Of a DNA stretch of 11,533 nucleotides, positions 1 through 6,660 are shown piece after piece (within the stretch, counting starts at the first letter, position 1; every line of letters begins with the position of its first letter). The DNA is from CAZJBP01 sp964544115 (GTDB taxonomy: Bacteria > Verrucomicrobiota > Kiritimatiellia > UBA8416 > JADHWI01). The notes beneath the pieces are model-generated. The model was given only the letters and a program-made list of their open reading frames with translations. It was not told the DNA's origin and ran no database searches. The stretch spans positions 1 through 11,533 of the forward strand of contig CAZJBP010000119.1 of the NCBI GenBank assembly GCA_964544115.1, read 5' to 3'. The translations under genes and the position numbers were made by a program.

Positions 1-3000
1 CGCGCCGACTGCCTTCAGGAACCGCCGCCCCATGGAGTCGTAGGCGAAGGTGACCTTGGTGGCGCCGTTGGAGGCCACGACCAGCCGGTTCTCCCCGTTC
101 CACCCCAGCGTCCAGCCGCCGTACGTCAGCATGTTGCCGTCCGCGTCGTACGTCGGCTCCAGCGTCACCCCGTCGGCGACGTTGGTGTACTGGTTGAGCT
201 CATTGGACAGGTATGTCAGCACCTCGGCGTCGTTCGTGGCGATCCGGCGGTTGCCAATCGGGTCGTAAACGTAGCCGTAATCGTGCGTGCCCATCTCAGC
301 GCTCGCCAGCTCGCTGCGTCCGTTGTAGCCGAACTCGTTGGTCACGGCGGCATTGTCCACCCGCCGGACGCGCCGCGCAAGCTCATCGTTCTCGTAGCCG
401 TAGACGGAAATGGGCGTCGCTCCCCAGAGGTTGCTGACTGCGGCGATGAGGTTGCGGTTGGGCTCGAAGGCCTTGCGGGTGGAGAACGTGCTCGCTCCCA
501 CGGGGATGTCGTAGCCCGCGACCAGGTCGCTGTTCTCGGCGTAGGCGTAGGCGGCCGTGTAGGCGCCGCCGGAGGTCTGCCAGGAGGCCGAGGCGAAGCG
601 CCCGCGGGCGTCGTAGCCGTACTCGACCGCGTAGCCCTCGTCCAGCGCCACGCCCGCGGGCCGGCCATAGGCGTCCTGGGCCCGGGCCAACCGGCTCGTG
701 GCGCCACCCGTGCCGACCCAGACCTCGTTGGTCAGGGCGAGTGTGGCGGGGTCGTACTGGAACGTGCGGGTTCCGGAGGCGTCGACGATCCGGCTCTGCT
801 GCCCCATGCGGTTGTATGTGAAGCCCGCCGAGGGCGTCCCGTCACTGTAGCTGATGTTGGTCATCGCCCCGCAGCAGGGGTCGTAGCCGTACGTCGTGAC
901 CACGCCCCGAGCCCAGGTGCGGCTGGCCAGCTTGCCGTCGCCCGTGTACGAGTAGGCCGTGGCCTTGCCGTCGGCGTAGACCTTGTTGGTCAGCAGACCG
1001 GTCGCCTCGTCGTACTGCCAGGTGGTCTTGTCGAAAGCGGAAAGCAGGGGGCCGAAGTCCGCGAACTCATCGATCGTCCCGGTTCCACGGTACGTGTACA
1101 TGGCGGTCATGCGGCCCTCGTCGTCGTACTCGTAGGCCACCGGGTAGGTGGCGCCCCAGGTGGCGAGCAGGCGGCCCTCGTCATCGTAGTGCTGCTGGGT
1201 CGCCTGCCCCAGCGCATTGGTCGAGGCGACCTGGCGGCCGCTGGCCGGGTCGTAGGCGTAATGGGTGGCGTTCGTGGCCGCATCCTGGAGCCACTCGACC
1301 TGGCCCTTCCCGTTGTAGTGCGTCGCGGAGGTGCCGGTTCTCGGATCGTCTATAACGGTACGCCTGTCGAGGCTGTCGTAACCGTAGGTCGTCAAGTGGC
1401 CGGTCTTGCTCCGGCTCGACGCGACCAGGCCGTTGACCGTCACGGTGACCGAGTCGTTCGTCGAATCCGGGTAATCCACCACCTGCCGAACGGTCTTGGA
1501 TGCCGAGTCCACGTAACGCCGGGAGACCGTCTGGTTGCCGTGCATGTCCTCCGAGACGGTCTCTGCGGCCAGGGCGCCCAGCTCCGCGGTCGCGCCCAGG
1601 CCCGTGAGGCGCGTACGCTGGACCGAGGAGGTGACGCAGGCGCTGCTGCCAGCCTCGGGGTAGGCCTTGGAGATCTGCACTTGAAACCATTCGCCGCCGG
1701 CCTTCTCGTAGGACTGACGGGATTCTGTCACCCGGTCGTCGCCATCGATGTCCGCGATGCCGTTGCCGTCCACGTCGAGACACGTCATCGTCTGGCGGCC
1801 CAGCTCGTCATACGCATAGAGAGTCGCCGCGGGCTCCACGCCGTCGCCCGACACCTCGGTCCTCACAAGCTGGCCGAAGTCGTTGTAGAAGGATGCGTTG
1901 GTGACGATCCCGCCACCGAAGGCCGGTCGCTCCTCTCGGACGCTGCGGCCGAGGAAGTCGGTCACGCTCTTCGTCCGGGAGGCGGAGTTCTGCCCGGCGG
2001 CCCCGCGGCAGACCGTCGTCCACTCCGAGCCATCGCCCTCGACGCCGTAGAGGAAGTACTGGTTGGTGACGCCGTTGGACGTCGCATACTTGGTCCGGCC
2101 GTCCAGATAGCGGACCGTCACGTTGGTCAGGCCGGCACGCTCGACCGTCGTCACCCGTCCTCCGTCGACATAGGCATGCGTCGTGACCATCCCGGCAGCA
2201 TCAACGGACGCGGTCACGCGGCCGGCCACGTCGTAGCGGTTGCTGGTCGTAAGACTCAGGCCCCCGCTCCAGCGCGTGCGACTCACCGACCTCCCCGCCG
2301 CATCGTACGCGACCGTTTCGTGCACGGCATTGGTCTGTGCCGCCCCCCCGGTCTTGACGGTCTCGATCCGCCGGCCAAGGTTGTCATATCCATATTCCTC
2401 AAGGCCGCCGGCCCGATCCACCTGGCTCTCCTGGCCGCAACAGGCGCTCCATGCGCCCTCCTCAGATTCTCCGGTCGAGTACCACGTGCGGATGGCATGG
2501 CCATAGGCGTCGAACTCGCTCACCGTCCAGTCGATCCGCTCGTAGTTCGCCCCGCCGGCATAGACGTAGGTTTCACTCAGAGCGGGATGCCCGCTGGCAT
2601 TGTAGACGCTGACCTCCTTGGTGCTCTTCTGGGCGATCCCCTCGGGATGGCCGACCGTCCCATGCACCACGGACACCCGATACGCCCCGTTACTCTCCTG
2701 CCCCACCGTGAACGCGCACTGCGCCGGATCGCTGTCCTCAGCGTACGCGCCGAAGTCGTAGCCATAGCTGTCCATACGCCCGTCGGGGTACACCACGCTC
2801 TTGATCTTCCCCGCCGACGCATGGACTGCGTCACTCGAATAGTAGGTCGTCACGGTCCTCAAGTTCCCCGCAGCGCCGTACGCCGCGGTTGGCGTCGCAC
2901 AGCGTTCGGTGACGTGGACCTCCTCGCCGTCAACCACCTTGTAGGCGTAGTAGGTCTTCGACACGACCGTCCCGAGAATCGCCTCCGTCACCGTCCGCGG

Positions 3001-3150
3001 GCGTTGGTCCTGGGCGCCAACCGTGTCGTCTTGATCCACACTTTCATAGCTATAGGACACGCAGCGTGCCTGCTCCGCGCCAGCCGTGGCTGGACTGTCG
3101 AGCCATGCACTGATCTCCTGCACCTTGCGGCCGGTGAGGTCATAGTCATA
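1..3150 (-). repeat. YD-repeat (RHS) array
   Basis: Roughly 20 YD-type repeats, each about 20-25 residues, are spread from residue 435 to the window edge, with the consensus [YF]xYDxxGRxxxxT. Late degenerate copies (YTGDG, YNRMG, YENDE) are mixed with good ones. The last visible sequence, LGWNGENRLV then FAYDSMGRRFLKA, is typical of the stretch just before an RHS core. Confidence 0.92.
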
Positions 3151-4452
3151 CTTCGCCCAACTCCCGCCTGGGCTAACCGACGACTTCAGCCGGCCATACC
3201 GCCCCGGCTCTGCGGCCGACTCGTAGTAGGTATTGGTCGTGAGGAGGTCGGCCCCGCCGGGGTCGTTCACCCAGGCCACGAGGGACTCGCCCCATGGGAA
3301 GCGGTGGCGACGAGTGGACCGCTTGGATACGATTACCCCGTCACTGCCACGCACCTCGCTAACCGCCTCGCTGTTCACTTCCGCATCGTCTTTCAGCGTA
3401 TAAGTCTTCTCCTCAACCACTCCGTTGTCCGAGCTCAGGCTCCAGCCAGGCGGCGATGCCGCGTACTGATAGGCATAGAGCCGCTCCCCTCCGCCCGCAT
3501 TCCGGGTAACGGTCAGACGGTCGACGCCGTTGGTTGTATCCGGATTCTCAGCGACCCAACTGACCAGGGGGCTGCCTCTGACCTCGTACAGCGTCTCTTC
3601 GCCCGTTTCGATCACATTGGTGAGGGCGTAAATGTCGATCGTGTATTTGTAAGCCGTGTTGGTGACGATGTTTACCAACCCCTCCGGCACCTTGACCTGC
3701 CGAAGCTGCCCAGCATCGTCCCGCAGTATTTTGATGCCGCTCTCGTGAAGCGTGATCCATCGTCCACCAGCAGAATAGACCGCCTCAAGCTTTCGCACCC
3801 CGTCCTCATCTGGTTCGGCCATAAATCGATCCCGGTTGCCATTGGCAAAAACCAAGTCGTAGTAGGTTGGGGATGTGATCACGTCATGGCCGTCCGCATC
3901 CACCATCAGCAGCCGCACCGGCCGATCGCGGAACTGCCCCTGCGGACCAGCCGCGCTCTGGCCGTCAGCAAATGCAAATTCCTCAAGAAAACCATCGCGG
4001 TCCTGCAGAACGAGGTCTCGCGGCGCGCCACCCGCCGTCTTGGCGGTGGATCCCTCCACCAAGTGCGTATCCAGCCAATACTTCAACCCTCCCGGCGTCG
4101 CCAATAGCGTGGTCGCCGCCTCCGCCCGCAGCAGCAAACGTCCGCCGGGCAAAGCCCCTGGATAGGCCGCGCCACCAAGGCTGATTGCTACATCGATCGA
4201 ATGCACGGCTGCCTTGCCGGAACCAATCGCGTCCCCATCCTTACTTGTCCTGCAACTGCTACAGGAACTTGACGGCGCGCTCGCACCCCCGGTGGTGGCG
4301 GAGGTGCCACAGGGCGGACATATTTCCGGAGGACAGGGTATGATGGTGATCGGGGGGTTGGACGCCAACGCACCCCCTGCCACCAGCATGCTCGCAATCA
4401 CCAACCAGCCTGCGCTTCGCGCTCCAAGTATATGCCGCACACCACGCCTCAT
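1..4452 (-). CDS. Secreted RHS/YD-repeat protein (3' end missing)
   Basis: The frame is open from the ATG at 4452 to the left edge without a stop, giving 1484 residues; no frameshift was seen at the sites spot-checked. Residues 1-30 form a Sec signal peptide ending in A-L-A. A Cys/Pro-rich linker spans 40-67. Residues ~75-430 are beta-rich and precede the repeats. YD repeats begin near residue 435 (KYDYDLTGRK) and include EYGYDNLGRR, YAYDELGRQ, HYDDEGRLLA, EYDDEGRMTA, VYDPIGNRR and, at the edge, FAYDSMGRR. A non-YD island lies at about 780-980. RHS proteins fold as large beta cocoons, often with a variable C-terminal toxin or adhesive tip; here the core and tip are off-window, so its effector type is unknown. 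It is the last visible gene, 31 bp after the helical-repeat gene. Confidence 0.95.
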   Translation of the reverse strand, partial: MRRGVRHILGARSAGWLVIASMLVAGGALASNPPITIIPCPPEICPPCGTSATTGGASAPSSSCSSCRTSKDGDAIGSGKAAVHSIDVAISLGGAAYPGALPGGRLLLRAEAATTLLATPGGLKYWLDTHLVEGSTAKTAGGAPRDLVLQDRDGFLEEFAFADGQSAAGPQGQFRDRPVRLLMVDADGHDVITSPTYYDLVFANGNRDRFMAEPDEDGVRKLEAVYSAGGRWITLHESGIKILRDDAGQLRQVKVPEGLVNIVTNTAYKYTIDIYALTNVIETGEETLYEVRGSPLVSWVAENPDTTNGVDRLTVTRNAGGGERLYAYQYAASPPGWSLSSDNGVVEEKTYTLKDDAEVNSEAVSEVRGSDGVIVSKRSTRRHRFPWGESLVAWVNDPGGADLLTTNTYYESAAEPGRYGRLKSSVSPGGSWAKYDYDLTGRKVQEISAWLDSPATAGAEQARCVSYSYESVDQDDTVGAQDQRPRTVTEAILGTVVSKTYYAYKVVDGEEVHVTERCATPTAAYGAAGNLRTVTTYYSSDAVHASAGKIKSVVYPDGRMDSYGYDFGAYAEDSDPAQCAFTVGQESNGAYRVSVVHGTVGHPEGIAQKSTKEVSVYNASGHPALSETYVYAGGANYERIDWTVSEFDAYGHAIRTWYSTGESEEGAWSACCGQESQVDRAGGLEEYGYDNLGRRIETVKTGGAAQTNAVHETVAYDAAGRSVSRTRWSGGLSLTTSNRYDVAGRVTASVDAAGMVTTHAYVDGGRVTTVERAGLTNVTVRYLDGRTKYATSNGVTNQYFLYGVEGDGSEWTTVCRGAAGQNSASRTKSVTDFLGRSVREERPAFGGGIVTNASFYNDFGQLVRTEVSGDGVEPAATLYAYDELGRQTMTCLDVDGNGIADIDGDDRVTESRQSYEKAGGEWFQVQISKAYPEAGSSACVTSSVQRTRLTGLGATAELGALAAETVSEDMHGNQTVSRRYVDSASKTVRQVVDYPDSTNDSVTVTVNGLVASSRSKTGHLTTYGYDSLDRRTVIDDPRTGTSATHYNGKGQVEWLQDAATNATHYAYDPASGRQVASTNALGQATQQHYDDEGRLLATWGATYPVAYEYDDEGRMTAMYTYRGTGTIDEFADFGPLLSAFDKTTWQYDEATGLLTNKVYADGKATAYSYTGDGKLASRTWARGVVTTYGYDPCCGAMTNISYSDGTPSAGFTYNRMGQQSRIVDASGTRTFQYDPATLALTNEVWVGTGGATSRLARAQDAYGRPAGVALDEGYAVEYGYDARGRFASASWQTSGGAYTAAYAYAENSDLVAGYDIPVGASTFSTRKAFEPNRNLIAAVSNLWGATPISVYGYENDELARRVRRVDNAAVTNEFGYNGRSELASAEMGTHDYGYVYDPIGNRRIATNDAEVLTYLSNELNQYTNVADGVTLEPTYDADGNMLTYGGWTLGWNGENRLVVASNGATKVTFAYDSMGRRFLKAVGA
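1723..1776 (-). other. EF-hand-like calcium loop inside the RHS repeats
   Basis: Residues 893-910 read DVDGNGIADIDGDDRVTE. The D-x-D-x-N-G-x-x-D spacing matches a single calcium loop and recalls the D-A-N-G-N-G-T-A-D loop in the giant protein. It sits between a YD repeat (YAYDELGRQ) and a non-YD segment. Calcium binding is inferred. Confidence 0.55.
4252..4335 (-). other. Cys/Pro-rich linker after the RHS signal peptide
   Basis: Residues 40-67 hold five cysteines: C40, C45, C48, C64 and C67, in the pattern CPPEICPPC ... CSSC. The two CxxC pairs sit 16 residues apart and directly follow the mature N-terminus. They could form disulfides or a metal knuckle, or crosslink the protein to a partner. 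Confidence 0.7.
4363..4452 (-). other. Sec signal peptide of the RHS protein
   Basis: Residues 1-30: a positively charged start (M-R-R-G-V-R-H), a hydrophobic core (WLVIASMLVAGG) and an A-L-A cleavage site before Ser31. Classic signal peptidase I layout. The protein is therefore expected outside the inner membrane. Confidence 0.85.
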
Positions 4453-4458
4453 CCCGCA

Positions 4459-4464
4459 CCCCCC
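4459..4464 (-). promoter_or_regulatory. Possible weak ribosome binding site for the RHS gene
   Basis: In the 31-base gap a run of six G lies six bases before the ATG at 4452. It is only a partial match to GGAGG. Together with the signal peptide that begins at this ATG, it supports the chosen start. Confidence 0.35.
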
Positions 4465-4483
4465 GTCTACAACGCACTGACCA

Positions 4484-5590
4484 TCAATTGACGACACTTG
4501 CTCCGTGGCGACCATTCAATCGACGCAAGGCGGCCCCTGCCGCCGTTCGCACACGCACATCCGCAGCACCCGACAACTCCGAAAGCCGCTGGACATCGGC
4601 CGCTCCGCCCAAGTCCCCCACGGCCGCAATCGCTGACATCCGCAGGATCGCCGACTCCTTTGAGTTCATGATACTCCTCGCCGTCGGCAGCACGTCATCG
4701 CACGACAGGCGGGAGCACACCTGTATCGCCGTCACGCGCGCCGCTTCGCAGGCGCGCTCGTTCCTGGCCATGGCCAGCGCCGCCTCGGCGATCCTGCCAC
4801 GATCCAACCCCGGCACGTCCCGAGACAGGCGTTCCAAGGCGTTGACGGCCGTGCCGGCTATCGCCTTGTCGGTCATTGCGGCCGCTTCCCAGTAGGCCGA
4901 CAGGACCGTCTGCTTCTCGGGGTCCGTGTCGGGCGCCCCCGCCAGCCGCCGCTGGTAGTACTCACCCACGAACTGGATGCAGTAGTCCCTCCACACCTCG
5001 TCGTGATCCGGATCCCGGAACATCCGCGCCAGATCCCATCCCAGACCCTCGGGCACCGTCTCCTGCCCGAACAGGGCCACCAGGACCTCATTCTTCAGAG
5101 AGTCGAGCGACAGCAGATCCAGTGCGTCCTGCTCTGCGAACCTGCTGTCCATGAACAGCCGTAGCGCCTCCACATCAGCCGCCGGCAGGCTCTTTGGCAG
5201 ACGCCTCGCCGCTTCTGCACGCGGCAGGTCTCCCATCTGCGACGTCCATCCAACGATCAAGGCCACTTGCGGGGAGACCCTGTTCTCGAGTCTACGCTGT
5301 ACCGAGGACCAGGGCTCCTTGTTGCTCGTGATTGCCTGATTGCGGGCGGGAATCACTGCGACAGGCGCAATCGAGATCTTCGCGACACCCGGGGTCAGGG
5401 GCGGCTTCGGCGCCCGCCCCAGGGGAGCCGCAGCGGCAAGAGTCCTTCCCCCGCCACCACCAGACGGCGGATGGCGGCCTACTCCCGGATGTCGCCAGTG
5501 CCAACCCACCCAGGCCGTCACCCCAAAGGTCGCCAGCGCAGCGCATCCTATGATCAGGCTTCTTCTTGTCACGACGTTCCTCGGGTCCAT
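4484..5590 (-). CDS. Exported HEAT-like helical-repeat protein with Tat-like signal
   Basis: The gene encodes 368 residues from the ATG at 5590; an adjacent GTG at 5593 would add one residue. Residues 8-14 read TRRSLII and are followed by an Ala/Gly-rich hydrophobic stretch to about residue 30, fitting a Tat signal or signal anchor; no clear Ala-x-Ala cleavage site is visible. Residues ~38-80 are a Gly/Pro/Ala linker. The rest is predicted helical. The last ~120 residues look like two to three HEAT/PBS-lyase-type helical pairs, such as RMSAIAAVGDLGGAADVQRL followed by VRVRTAAGAALRRL. HEAT-like repeats usually mediate protein-protein contacts, so an adaptor for the flanking giant proteins is inferred. 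No catalytic residues are recognised. It lies 7 bp after the giant gene and 31 bp before the RHS gene. Confidence 0.88.
   Translation of the reverse strand: MDPRNVVTRRSLIIGCAALATFGVTAWVGWHWRHPGVGRHPPSGGGGGRTLAAAAPLGRAPKPPLTPGVAKISIAPVAVIPARNQAITSNKEPWSSVQRRLENRVSPQVALIVGWTSQMGDLPRAEAARRLPKSLPAADVEALRLFMDSRFAEQDALDLLSLDSLKNEVLVALFGQETVPEGLGWDLARMFRDPDHDEVWRDYCIQFVGEYYQRRLAGAPDTDPEKQTVLSAYWEAAAMTDKAIAGTAVNALERLSRDVPGLDRGRIAEAALAMARNERACEAARVTAIQVCSRLSCDDVLPTARSIMNSKESAILRMSAIAAVGDLGGAADVQRLSELSGAADVRVRTAAGAALRRLNGRHGASVVN
5501..5590 (-). other. N-terminal Tat-like signal / signal anchor of the helical-repeat protein
   Basis: Residues 1-30 contain T8-R9-R10-S11-L12-I13-I14, close to the twin-arginine consensus (S/T-R-R-x-F-L-K), then GCAALATFGVTAWVGW. 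The I-I-G-C segment resembles a lipobox, but only about four hydrophobic residues precede the Cys, too few for a lipoprotein signal. Confidence 0.5.
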
Positions 5591-5600
5591 CACACGACTA
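5588..5600 (-). promoter_or_regulatory. Stop-start junction suggesting translational coupling
   Basis: The minus strand reads TAG, then TCGT, then GTG and ATG side by side. The giant protein's stop (5600-5598) is followed within 7 bases by the ATG at 5590. No Shine-Dalgarno-like purine run lies at usable spacing, which favours re-initiation by ribosomes finishing the upstream gene. Confidence 0.5.
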
Positions 5601-6660
5601 GAACGCTATGAGCTCACTTCCGTCGTAGGTTCGAACCCAATGACAGGTTGAGCTTCGGACGTTCGGCCCCCGCAAGAGGCGGTAGCGGTACTCTCCGTAC
5701 TCATTGAAGTTGGCGGCCGTCACTTCGCGATAGATGGTGCCATCATCGAAGAGCACCCCGCCGACGAAGATGCCCATCAGGATCCGCAGATCCGAGGGAA
5801 CATCGCTGAACCAGATGCTGATCTCCACCATCTGGCTGCCATCCGGGAACGTGGCGATGATCCCAACCCTTCCGTAGGCGGTCGTGTCGAACCGAAGCAC
5901 GTCGACATCCGCGCTGTCCAAGACGGGCCCTGCCTCTGCCAGCCGGGCCACCACGTGAGATGTGCCGACGGTATCCGCCAGGAGTTGCAAGTTGACGCCG
6001 CCCTGCGGCCGCGGAGTGACGGTCAGGTTCACGGACGCATCGTGCTCTATGGCGACGTTCTCGCTCGGAACGCCGGGGCACTCCCATTGACGGGACCGAC
6101 CGACCACGCAGATCGCCGCACCACCGAAGGACGCCCCGACGCTCTTGACCGCAACCATGGCATTGGTGGCCACGGATGCGCCGCTGTAGGCAGCGTACAC
6201 GTTGTACTCACCCGCCCGATCGAACACGTACGGGACGGGGTGGCCCACCGTGGTCGCGATGTTCGTCATGACTGCAGCCCCCTGCCAGATGCTCAGGGTG
6301 ATCGCCCCCTCGGTCACGCCCTCGGGCTGCGCCGTCAGAAGCAGCGCGTCGCCCTTGCGCACGCAGATGCCGTTGGTCATGGCCGGGTCCATGACGTTGA
6401 ATGCCCGCCACGTCACGCTGGTCGACCACGAGCACGTGCCGCCGTTGCCCGTTACCGCGATGGCCGTCGGATTGGTGGGCGAGAGCCAGACATTGGAGAA
6501 CCAGCGGTCCCCCGCCCCATGGCGAACCGCGATCTGCTGCTCGACCCCCTCCGGTGCGTAGGACGCCGTCACGTCCAGCAACTCGGAGCCCCAGCTGGTC
6601 CCCTCCAAGCACAGTGGCGAGGTGTAGCTGTCGCCAGTCTGGGCGACGGCCACGCCCCCG
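5598..6660 (-). other. Unrecognised beta-rich C-terminal region of the giant protein
   Basis: About 350 residues after the last Asp loop. It contains LLDVTASYAPEGVEQQIAVR, a Cys near GGTCSWSTS, GICVRKGDALLLTAQ, an Ig-like strand pattern (VFDRAGEYNVYAAYSG), AAICVVGRSRQWECPGVP, and ends CHWVRTYDGSELIAF. Six cysteines suggest disulfides. No LPXTG, Por or PEP-CTERM sorting motif is visible. I cannot name a family; anchoring, export or partner docking are all possible. Confidence 0.55.

Noticed and set aside
283..4107. A 1274-codon open frame on the plus strand.
   Set aside because: It is codon-for-codon antiparallel to the RHS gene. In GC-rich DNA the sense codons TTA, CTA and TCA are rare, so the opposite frame lacks stops. 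Its translation has no recognisable domain, while the minus frame has a signal peptide and YD repeats.
4188..4477. Small minus-strand frames at 4188-4397 and 4259-4477 as separate genes.
   Set aside because: They overlap the signal peptide and N-terminus of the RHS protein in other phases and show no domain or ribosome binding site.
4453..4483. A promoter or terminator in the gap before the RHS gene.
   Set aside because: The gap is only 31 bases, with no hairpin plus T-run and no -35/-10 pair that can be supported.
5501..5590. Lipoprotein signal (I-I-G-C) on the helical-repeat protein.
   Set aside because: Only about four hydrophobic residues precede the Cys, and the hydrophobic stretch continues well past it, fitting a Tat signal or anchor better.
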